Origin: an uncultured Collinsella sp.
GTDB lineage: Bacteria; Actinomycetota; Coriobacteriia; Coriobacteriales; Coriobacteriaceae
Length of the DNA: 5,023 bases
Direction of reading: 5' to 3'
NCBI GenBank assembly: GCA_958431945.1
Contig: CAUASQ010000118.1
Span: 1-5,023 of the forward strand
Shown: positions 1 through 4,971 of the stretch, piece after piece
Layout of the letters: each line of letters begins with the position of its first letter
Position numbering within the stretch: the first letter of the stretch is position 1
Program-made: the position numbers and the translations under genes
The notes under the pieces: generated by a model
Told to the model about the DNA's origin: nothing
Databases searched by the model: none
Seen by the model: only the letters and a program-made list of their open reading frames with translations

Positions 1-1
1 A

Positions 2-25
2 CCCCGGCGACTCGGGGCTTCCCCG
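2..25 (-). terminator. Possible GC-rich hairpin after gatB, cut by the window edge
   Basis: CGGGG at 13-17 can pair with CCCCG at 21-25 (three-base loop) or with CCCCG at 2-6 (six-base loop). On the minus strand it begins about ten bases after the gatB stop. A T run would have to lie beyond the left edge, so an intrinsic terminator is only possible. Another gene might also follow gatB in the operon. Confidence 0.25.
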
Positions 26-34
26 GCCTCGCAG

Positions 35-1711
35 CTACGAGAGCGACGTTCTCAGCAACTCGTTGAAGAGCTTCGGGTTGCCCTTGCCGCGGCTCGCCTT
101 CATGCACTGGCCCACCAAAAAGCCGATGACCTTCTGGTTGCCGTCACGATACTGCTGCGCCTGATCGGCACAGTTTGCCAGCACCTCGTCCACGATCGGC
201 TGCAGCGCGCCGGCATCGCTCACCTGACGCATACCGCGCTCGTCGACGATCTTGTTGGGGTCGTCGCCGGTCTGGGCCATGGCCTCAAAGACCTCGTGCG
301 CCTGGTTGGAGCTGATGGCATCGGTCGCCAGCAGCTTGGCAAGGGCTGCCACCTGAGCCGGCGCAATGCCGGACTCGGTGAGCGACACACCCGCGCTCTT
401 AAGGTAGGCGATCATCTCGTTCACCAGCAGGTTTGCGACCGTCTGGGCCTCCTTGCCAGCCATACCGGCAGCAGCGGCCTCAAAGAGCTCGGCAAACTCC
501 GGGTCGCCGGCGATCTGCTCGGCATCGGCGGCCTTAATGCCAAAGTCGGCCTCAAAACGGGCGCGCTTGGCATCGGGCAGCTCGGGAATCTCGCCACGGC
601 AGCGGTCAATGAACTCGTCATCCAGATCGAACGGCGCCAGATCGGGGTCGGGAAACAGACGATAGTCGTCGGCCGTTTCCTTCACACGCATGACAACGGT
701 ACGCTTGCGGCTAGGCTCCCAGTGGCGGGTCTCCTGGTAGATAATGCCGCCCTCCTCGAGTACCTCGGCCTGGCGGCAGATCTCGTAGGCAAGGCCGTCG
801 TGCAGGCTTTTAAATGAGTTGAGGTTCTTGAGCTCGGTCTTGGTGCCCAGCTTGGTCTCGCCGCGGCGACGCAGCGACACGTTGCCGTCGCAGCGCATGG
901 AACCCTTCTCCATGGAGCAGTCCGAAATGCCCAGCGTCACAAAGATGCGACGGAGCTTTTCCATAAACAGGCGAGCCTCCTCGGGCGTACGCAGATCGGG
1001 CTCGGTGACGAGCTCGATGAGCGGCGTGCCGCAGCGGTTGTAGTCGACGAGCGACTCGGTCGCGGCGGTAATGCGGCCCTCGGCACCGCCCACGTGCACC
1101 ATCTTGGCGGCGTCCTCCTCCATGTGGATGCGCAGGATGCGGATGGGCACCGTGTAGGAACCATCCTCGCGGCGCTCGGGCATCTGTAGGTTGGACGCGT
1201 CGTAGCTGGCCAGATGACCGGCACGCTGATTGCCTTCGCGCATGGTCGACGTCATGGACGTGGACAGGCCCTCGGCGTTGGCCGAAGCGCTCGCCAGGCT
1301 CTGGGCCTCGGCCTCGCCAAATGCGCAGTCGGGGCGCTCGGCGGCACCGCGACCGGTCACATCCAGGTCCAGGTGGCCGTACATGGCAAAGGCGACCGGA
1401 CCCTGCGTGGTCTGGAAGTTCTTAGCCATATCGGGATAGAAGTAGTGCTTGCGGTAGAACATCGAGTGGCGCTGGATCTCGCAGTTGGTGGCGAGACCCG
1501 CCTTGACGATGCTCTCGATGGCGCGCTTGTTGGGCACCGGCAGGGCGCCGGGCAGGCCCAGGCACACCGGGCACACGTTGGCGTTGGGCTCGTCATCGTG
1601 GCTGAGCTTGCAGTTGCAGAACATCTTGGTATCGAGTGCGGTGAGCTCGGTGTGGATCTCCAGGCCGATCACGGCCTCCCAATCCTGCAGGACCTCGGAA
1701 AGCTCCTTCAT
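35..1711 (-). CDS. gatB: Aspartyl/glutamyl-tRNA amidotransferase subunit B (GatB) with an internal insertion
   Basis: GatB is the tRNA-binding and kinase subunit of cytoplasmic GatCAB. It phosphorylates the side-chain carboxylate of Glu-tRNA(Gln) or Asp-tRNA(Asn), which is then amidated with ammonia from GatA. Seen in the 558-residue translation: VIGLEIHTEL at 14-23; a zinc-site pattern CNC at 32-34 plus CPVC at 47-50; YFYPDMAKNFQ at 90-100; RIHMEEDAAK at 194-203; SLVDYNRCGTPLIE at 220-233; DGNVSLR at 275-281; and a C-terminal GatB/YqeY tail domain from about 398 to 556. Most bacterial GatB proteins are about 475-510 residues. The excess lies at about residues 118-188, an Ala/Ser/Gly-rich stretch between the GHLDL and IRIxRIHxEED blocks. 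The ATG overlaps the gatA stop (TAATG) and has AAGGGAGG nine bases upstream. The stop is TAG. It is last in the visible operon. The identification is very secure; the role of the insertion is unknown. Confidence 0.98.
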   Translation of the reverse strand: MKELSEVLQDWEAVIGLEIHTELTALDTKMFCNCKLSHDDEPNANVCPVCLGLPGALPVPNKRAIESIVKAGLATNCEIQRHSMFYRKHYFYPDMAKNFQTTQGPVAFAMYGHLDLDVTGRGAAERPDCAFGEAEAQSLASASANAEGLSTSMTSTMREGNQRAGHLASYDASNLQMPERREDGSYTVPIRILRIHMEEDAAKMVHVGGAEGRITAATESLVDYNRCGTPLIELVTEPDLRTPEEARLFMEKLRRIFVTLGISDCSMEKGSMRCDGNVSLRRRGETKLGTKTELKNLNSFKSLHDGLAYEICRQAEVLEEGGIIYQETRHWEPSRKRTVVMRVKETADDYRLFPDPDLAPFDLDDEFIDRCRGEIPELPDAKRARFEADFGIKAADAEQIAGDPEFAELFEAAAAGMAGKEAQTVANLLVNEMIAYLKSAGVSLTESGIAPAQVAALAKLLATDAISSNQAHEVFEAMAQTGDDPNKIVDERGMRQVSDAGALQPIVDEVLANCADQAQQYRDGNQKVIGFLVGQCMKASRGKGNPKLFNELLRTSLS

Positions 1712-3225
1712 TACAGCTCGCCTCCCTTCCCGGCAAAATCGGGCGCGACGGAAAGCGAGGGCGCACCCGTGGCGGCATCGGCAAAGCCGCGCTCCAGGGC
1801 GCGGGCAAACGTGAGCAGCTGACGGTCCTTAAACGCCGGACCCACCAGCTGGGCGGAAACGGGCAGCTTGCTGTCCTCGCCCAGGCCCAGCGGCACCGAG
1901 ATGCCACCGTTGCCGCAGATGTTGAGCGAGATGGTGTACAGATCGGAGAGGTACATCTGCGTGGGGTCGCTGATCTCGCCAAACTTAAAGGCCGTGCGCG
2001 GCGAGGCGGGCATGAGGATGGTGTCCACCTTGGCATACGCGGCGTCGTAGTCCTGCGTGATGAGCGTGCGGGCCTTTTGCGCGGCGTAGTAATACTTGTC
2101 GTACACGCCCGAGCTCAGCAGGTAGGCGCCGAGCATCTGACGGCGCTTGGCCTCGGCGCCAAAGCCGTGGGCGCGCGACAGCGAGCTCTGGTCGGACAGG
2201 TTGGCGCAGCCCTCCTCCTGATAACCGTAGCGAATGCCGTCGAAACGGGCCAGGTTGGAGAACGCCTCGGCCGGGCCGATGACGTAGTAGGCGGCGATGG
2301 CGGCGTCTAGGTGCGGCAGGTCGACCTCGACCAGCTCAGCACCCTGGTTCTGCAGCTCCTGGGCGGCGCGCTGAACAGCGGCCTTGACCTCGGGCGTCAG
2401 GCCCTCGGCCTCCATAAACGCAGGGATGATGCCCACGCGCTTGCCCTCGATGCTGTCGTTGAGATGCTCGGTAAAGTCGACGGCGCAATCCTGGCTGGTG
2501 CAATCGTACGGATCGTGGCCCGCGCCGGTAAGCGCGTTCATGGCCAGCGCGACATCCTCGACCGTGCGGCCAAAGGGACCCACCTGGTCGAGCGACGAGC
2601 CAAAGGCAACCACGCCGTAACGGCTCACGGCGCCATACGTGGGCTTAAAGCCCACCACGCCGCACAGTGACGCCGGCTGGCGAATGGAGCCGCCGGTGTC
2701 CGAGCCCAGCGAGAGCGCGACCTCGCCCGCGGCGACGGCGGCAGCGGAGCCGCCCGAGGAGCCGCCAGGCACGCGCTCGGTATCCCAGGGGTTGTTGGTA
2801 CGGTGGAACGCCGAGCTCTCGGTGGAGCTGCCAAAGGCAAACTCGTCCATGTTGGCCTTGCCCATGGGCAGGCAGCCGGCATCGAGCATGCGCTGGACGC
2901 AGGTGGCAGTGTAGACGCTCTGGTAGTTCTCGAGCATGCGAGAAGCGCAGGTGGTGCGCGTGCCCACGAGGTTCATGTTGTCCTTGATGGCCAGCGGCAC
3001 GCCCGCGAGCGGGGGCAGCGGCTTGCCTGCGGCACGGTCGGCATCCACGCGCGCGGCGGCCTCGAGCGCAAGCTCGGGCGCCACCTGCAGGAATGCCTGG
3101 ACCCCGCCCTCGCGCGCCTCGATGGCGGCAAGGGAGGCCTGGGCCACCTCGGTAGCGGTAAAGTCGCCGGCGGCAACGCCCGCGGCGATCTGGGTGGCGG
3201 TAAGGGAATCGAAGCTTAGCGCCAT
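1711..3225 (-). CDS. gatA: Glutamyl-tRNA(Gln) amidotransferase subunit A (GatA), amidase-signature glutaminase
   Basis: GatA hydrolyses glutamine and delivers ammonia through the GatCAB tunnel to the activated tRNA ester on GatB. The 504-residue protein has the full amidase-signature core. The expected Ser-cisSer-Lys triad is present: Lys81 in PLAIKDN, Ser156 in the PGGSSGGSAAAVAAG block (153-167), and Ser180 in GSDTGGSIRQPA (174-185). Residue roles are assigned by aligning in memory to Staphylococcus aureus GatA (Lys79, Ser154, Ser178). Other family blocks are MGKANMDEFAFGSS (121-134), GFKPTYGAVSRYG (192-204) and LDQVGPFGR (212-220). Length is normal for the family (about 480-500). The ATG shares one base with the gatC stop (TAATG), with a G-rich Shine-Dalgarno inside the end of gatC. 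The stop in turn overlaps the gatB start, so it is the middle cistron. I see no truncation or missing catalytic residue. Confidence 0.98.
   Translation of the reverse strand: MALSFDSLTATQIAAGVAAGDFTATEVAQASLAAIEAREGGVQAFLQVAPELALEAAARVDADRAAGKPLPPLAGVPLAIKDNMNLVGTRTTCASRMLENYQSVYTATCVQRMLDAGCLPMGKANMDEFAFGSSTESSAFHRTNNPWDTERVPGGSSGGSAAAVAAGEVALSLGSDTGGSIRQPASLCGVVGFKPTYGAVSRYGVVAFGSSLDQVGPFGRTVEDVALAMNALTGAGHDPYDCTSQDCAVDFTEHLNDSIEGKRVGIIPAFMEAEGLTPEVKAAVQRAAQELQNQGAELVEVDLPHLDAAIAAYYVIGPAEAFSNLARFDGIRYGYQEEGCANLSDQSSLSRAHGFGAEAKRRQMLGAYLLSSGVYDKYYYAAQKARTLITQDYDAAYAKVDTILMPASPRTAFKFGEISDPTQMYLSDLYTISLNICGNGGISVPLGLGEDSKLPVSAQLVGPAFKDRQLLTFARALERGFADAATGAPSLSVAPDFAGKGGEL
1721..1728 (-). promoter_or_regulatory. 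Ribosome binding site of gatB inside gatA
   Basis: The minus strand reads AAGGGAGG, a near-complete Shine-Dalgarno, nine bases before the gatB ATG and inside the last codons of gatA. It fixes the gatB start and supports coupled translation. Confidence 0.85.
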
Positions 3226-3536
3226 TACTCGCTCTCCCCCTCTCCCAAAATGGACGGCACGCGGAAGTAGCGGTCGCGCGCGCTGCCGGCGTTTTCGAGC
3301 GCGACGTCGAGCGGCAGGTCGCGCTCGGGCTCGCGCAGGTCATCGCCCATCACGTTGGACAGGCTTCCGATGGGATGGAACGTGGGCTCCACGTCGGGCA
3401 AGTCATATTGCAAGACGGGCTCGAGCATCTGGACGGCGTCGTTCAGGTAGGACGTCATCTGGGTGAGCTCGTCATCGGTCAGTGCGATCTTTGCGTACTC
3501 GGCGATGCCGCGCACGTCTTTCTCGCTGAGTGCCAT
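3225..3536 (-). CDS. gatC: Aspartyl/glutamyl-tRNA amidotransferase subunit C (GatC)
   Basis: GatC is the small non-catalytic subunit that wraps around GatA and GatB and stabilises the complex. The predicted 103-residue protein begins MALSEKDVRGIAEYAKIAL, the expected N-terminal helix. It contains VEPTFHP (49-55), LSNVMGDDL (59-67) and the C-terminal RDRYFRVPSIL (87-97), all typical of GatC. The family is usually about 95-100 residues. An ATG six codons upstream (3554) is in frame and would give 109 residues, but the start at 3536 is preferred. It has AAGGGAG five bases upstream and gives the usual family N-terminus, whereas the upstream ATG has no such site. It is the first gene of gatC-gatA-gatB; its TAA stop overlaps the gatA ATG by one base. 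The acidic tail GEGESE is encoded by the purine-rich stretch that also serves as the gatA ribosome binding site. Confidence 0.95.
   Translation of the reverse strand: MALSEKDVRGIAEYAKIALTDDELTQMTSYLNDAVQMLEPVLQYDLPDVEPTFHPIGSLSNVMGDDLREPERDLPLDVALENAGSARDRYFRVPSILGEGESE
3234..3240 (-). promoter_or_regulatory. Ribosome binding site of gatA inside gatC
   Basis: The minus strand reads GGGGGAG, eight bases before the gatA ATG, within a longer purine run that encodes the last residues of GatC. Together with the TAATG overlap it points to translational coupling of gatA to gatC. Confidence 0.7.
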
Positions 3537-3541
3537 AGGCG

Positions 3542-3548
3542 CTCCCTT
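3542..3548 (-). promoter_or_regulatory. Ribosome binding site deciding the gatC start
   Basis: The minus strand reads AAGGGAG here, five bases before the ATG at 3536. It supports that start over the in-frame ATG at 3554, which lies upstream of this site and cannot use it. Confidence 0.8.
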
Positions 3549-3571
3549 CCGCATAACAGATAAACCGCTCT

Positions 3572-3600
3572 AGTATACAAGGCAACGCCGGCTTTGAGCA
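3572..3600 (-). promoter_or_regulatory. Probable sigma-70-type promoter of gatCAB
   Basis: On the minus strand there is TATACT (3572-3577, five of six bases of TATAAT), 36 bases upstream of the gatC start codon. Seventeen bases further upstream is TGCTCA (3595-3600), only three of six matches to TTGACA, so the -35 is weak. Transcription would begin near 3565 and give a leader of roughly 28 bases, too short for a riboswitch. Position and spacing fit a housekeeping operon promoter. No start-site data are available. Confidence 0.5.
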
Positions 3601-3635
3601 GGCGCTTTACCCAAATGCAGCGAAAACGTAACGAG

Positions 3636-3664
3636 GGCGGCGGGCTGGCAGGCGGCGGGCTGGC
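3636..3664. repeat. 15-bp direct tandem duplication
   Basis: GGCGGCGGGCTGGCA at 3636-3650 is followed at once by a copy at 3651-3664 that matches over 14 bases before diverging. It lies in the non-coding gap between the gatC promoter and the 21-bp repeat array. No function is visible. Confidence 0.8.
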
Positions 3665-3684
3665 GGTTCTGCAGCGAAATCGCA

Positions 3685-3747
3685 CCGTCCATAGCGAAAA
3701 CCGTCGCGCCCGCAACGAAAACCGTCGCGCCCGCAACGAAAACCATC
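3685..3747 (-). repeat. Three tandem 21-bp units
   Basis: On the minus strand three consecutive 21-base units occur at 3727-3747, 3706-3726 and 3685-3705, each beginning GAYGGTTTTCG. The first two differ by one base; the third differs from the second at five bases. A more degenerate stretch continues to about 3665. The first unit overlaps the end of the large inverted repeat. Read in one minus frame the units encode the heptad DGF-R-C/Y-G-R, but no ribosome binding site or convincing start supports a gene. Confidence 0.85.
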
Positions 3748-3804
3748 ACAACATTCGACGCTTTTCGTCAAAATCGCGATTTTCATCGAATGTTGTGATG
3801 GTTT
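3740..3804. repeat. Perfect 19-bp inverted repeat enclosing a 14-bp palindrome
   Basis: The arms at 3740-3758 and 3786-3804 are exact reverse complements (left arm begins AAACCATCACAAC) around a 27-base loop. The loop contains AAAATCGCGATTTT (3770-3783), itself a perfect palindrome, so the single strand could form a branched structure. It lies between the sortase stop and the gatC promoter. It could serve as a terminator or mRNA 3'-end stabiliser for the sortase transcript, but the long loop and only a four-base T run on the minus strand after the stem do not fit a classic intrinsic terminator. It looks more like a REP or miniature mobile element. Confidence 0.85.
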
Positions 3805-3814
3805 GGAAGTCCCG

Positions 3815-3849
3815 ACCACCACAAAGATGCCTGTCCCCATTGTGGTGGT
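3815..3849. repeat. 10-bp inverted repeat with a TGTCCCCA loop
   Basis: ACCACCACAA (3815-3824) and TTGTGGTGGT (3840-3849) are perfect reverse complements around a 15-base loop that contains TGTCCCCA (3832-3839). It begins 13 bases after the sortase stop and may be the first 3' hairpin of that transcript. No T run follows on either strand, so a simple intrinsic terminator is not supported. Its arm sequence is closely related to the arms of the neighbouring 19-bp inverted repeat. Confidence 0.75.
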
Positions 3850-3862
3850 TCTGGACGATGTC

Positions 3863-4801
3863 TTATGCCGAGGCCTTGGCCTTGCGGCGCTTACGGACCG
3901 CGTGGATCACGATGTCCAGCAGCAACAGCACAATGGCCACGACCACGATAAGCACGGCAAACTCGCGCTTGCCCCAGTGGCGGCCGGCCAGCGACTTTTG
4001 CTTGTCGACGTCCTTCTTGCTGTACTTGGTGCGTACGCAATGCACCAGCAGGCGATGGTCGTTCACGCCGTAGGGCGTGCAGGTGACGAGCGTCACCTTG
4101 TCGGCACCGGGCTCGATGGTCAGCGACTCCATCTCCTCGGGCAGCACCACCTCGGAGTCCACCATCTTGTAGGCGAGCGTCTTGTTCATGGTGTGCAGCA
4201 GCACCAGGTCGCCGGGCTCCAGCGAGTGGATGTCGTCGAACATGCTCAGGTTGCGCATGCCCGAGTGCGCGGTGAGCACGCAATGCGTCGAGGTGCCGCC
4301 CACCGGCAGGCTCGTGCCCTCCAGGTGGCCGACGCCCGCCATAAGGACTTCCTCGCTCGTGCCGTGGTAGATGGGCATGCTCACGTCGATGGAGGGGATC
4401 TCGACCCAGCTCATCATGGGGTCGCGGTCGAAGATGAGCTGCTGGGCGTAGGGCTCAATCTGGTCGGCGGGGAGCTCGGTGGCCTCGCCCGCCAGCTGCT
4501 CGTTAAAGGAGCGCGCCTGGAGCAGAATGCGCTCGCGCTCCTCGGCAGACAGCGCGTCCACGGTGCTGGACACCGTGCTGATCTGGTTGAACACGCCCGA
4601 GGCCTCGAGCCGGTCCAAGATCCACGGCCAGGTCATAAGGCCCACGCCAATAAGGATGATGACGATGGTGATGAGACGGTCGGCCCAGCGCGGCAACCGC
4701 TTGCGACGACGCTTGGGCTTTGGTTGAGGTTTGGGTTGAGGGCTTGAGCCGCCGTTGGCCGCGGCGTTATTGCTCTTCATATGTTTGGCGCCCTGCACCA
4801 T
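3863..4801 (-). CDS. Class C (pilin-polymerising) sortase, two membrane segments
   Basis: This is a membrane-bound cysteine transpeptidase of the class C sortase family. Such enzymes cleave sorting motifs of the LPXTG type and join pilin subunits outside the cell. The 312-residue protein has a basic, proline-rich cytoplasmic N-terminus (PQPKPQPKPK at 21-30, then a Lys/Arg cluster at 30-38), a transmembrane helix at about 42-61, the sortase beta-barrel at about 130-258, and a second transmembrane helix at about 281-300 followed by a basic tail (RKRRKAK). Catalytic residues are His179 in LTAHSGM, Cys241 in TLVTCTPYG and Arg250 in NDHRLLV. IPSIDVSMPIYHGTSEEVL (135-153) and GVGHLEGTSLPVGG (156-169) are characteristic of class C. 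The usual Asp-Pro-aromatic lid motif is not clear; IEPY (115-118) or RDPMM (126-130) are the nearest. The start at 4801 is favoured by GAGGAG nine bases upstream; an in-frame ATG at 4780 has a poorer site. No pilin gene is in view. Family is secure; substrate is unknown. Confidence 0.95.
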   Translation of the reverse strand: MVQGAKHMKSNNAAANGGSSPQPKPQPKPKRRRKRLPRWADRLITIVIILIGVGLMTWPWILDRLEASGVFNQISTVSSTVDALSAEERERILLQARSFNEQLAGEATELPADQIEPYAQQLIFDRDPMMSWVEIPSIDVSMPIYHGTSEEVLMAGVGHLEGTSLPVGGTSTHCVLTAHSGMRNLSMFDDIHSLEPGDLVLLHTMNKTLAYKMVDSEVVLPEEMESLTIEPGADKVTLVTCTPYGVNDHRLLVHCVRTKYSKKDVDKQKSLAGRHWGKREFAVLIVVVAIVLLLLDIVIHAVRKRRKAKASA

Positions 4802-4810
4802 CGCCGGTCA

Positions 4811-4816
4811 CTCCTC
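4811..4816 (-). promoter_or_regulatory. Ribosome binding site of the sortase gene
   Basis: The minus strand reads GAGGAG, nine bases before the ATG at 4801. It supports the longer start over the ATG at 4780, which has only weakly purine-rich sequence upstream. Confidence 0.7.
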
Positions 4817-4817
4817 T

Positions 4818-4831
4818 ACAACTCAAGTTGT
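4818..4831. repeat. Small dyad next to the sortase ribosome binding site
   Basis: ACAACT and AGTTGT form a perfect six-base inverted repeat around a two-base centre. It lies between the possible -10 box and the Shine-Dalgarno, within the expected sortase leader. It could be an operator half-site pair or a small hairpin near the ribosome site. It is short enough to be chance. Confidence 0.25.
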
Positions 4832-4839
4832 CTAAACAA

Positions 4840-4845
4840 ATAATA
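4840..4845 (-). promoter_or_regulatory. Possible -10 box of the sortase gene
   Basis: The minus strand reads TATTAT (five of six matches to TATAAT) about 39 bases before the sortase start. I find no -35-like hexamer at 16-18 bases spacing; the region there is GC-rich. It may be a weak, activator-dependent or alternative-sigma promoter, or chance in an AT-rich patch. Confidence 0.3.
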
Positions 4846-4932
4846 GCCGATTAGCGTGCTTCCGCGCCGGACAACGCAGCTTGGCAGCATTGCGCAGTGC
4901 GAGTATGGGCCCGCATTTGAGTTTTCAAAATG

Positions 4933-4958
4933 TCCCGAATCGGCTGAGCGATTCGGGA
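4933..4958. terminator. 10-bp hairpin, possible terminator of an upstream gene
   Basis: TCCCGAATCG (4933-4942) and CGATTCGGGA (4949-4958) form a perfect ten-base stem with a six-base loop. Read on the minus strand it is followed by CATTTTG, a short T run; on the plus strand no T run follows. It may terminate a minus-strand gene beyond the right edge, upstream of the sortase. A plus-strand TACAAT (4959-4964) abuts it, so a promoter or operator role is an alternative. Confidence 0.4.
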
Positions 4959-4971
4959 TACAATGTCAATA

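Noticed and set aside
296..817. Plus-strand open frame of 173 codons within gatB
   Set aside because: It is antisense to a clearly conserved GatB region, has no domain and no credible ribosome binding site, and is explained by GC-rich codon bias.
1214..1822. Plus-strand open frame of 202 codons spanning the gatB-gatA junction
   Set aside because: It crosses the junction of two well-supported minus-strand genes and has low-complexity Ala/Gly/His-rich content typical of an antisense shadow.
2645..3343. Minus-strand open frame of 232 codons overlapping gatA and gatC in another frame
   Set aside because: It is Arg/Ala-rich shadow sequence; the GatA and GatC frames carry all family motifs across the same bases.
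3225..3554. A longer GatC starting at 3554
   Set aside because: The added six residues (MRKGAP) lie upstream of the AAGGGAG site and do not belong to the usual GatC N-terminus; the upstream ATG lacks its own ribosome site.
3607..3840. A 77-codon minus-strand frame in the intergenic gap encoding DGFRCGR heptads
   Set aside because: The start lies in the loop of an inverted repeat with no Shine-Dalgarno, and the frame simply reads through repeats. I do not call it a gene, though the third-position pattern is listed as a finding.
3685..3850. CRISPR array
   Set aside because: The 21-bp units are directly tandem with no spacers, there are only about three, and no cas gene is present.
3803..4747. 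A 314-codon open frame on the plus strand antisense to the sortase
   Set aside because: It mirrors the sortase gene in GC-rich sequence, which leaves few stops on the opposite strand. The translation is His/Val/Gly-rich with no recognisable domain, and the minus-strand frame has full sortase motifs.
4964..4969. TTGACA on the minus strand as a -35 box for the sortase
   Set aside because: It is a perfect hexamer, but no AT-rich -10 lies 15-19 bases downstream, where the sequence is the GC-containing hairpin, and it is over 160 bases from the start codon.
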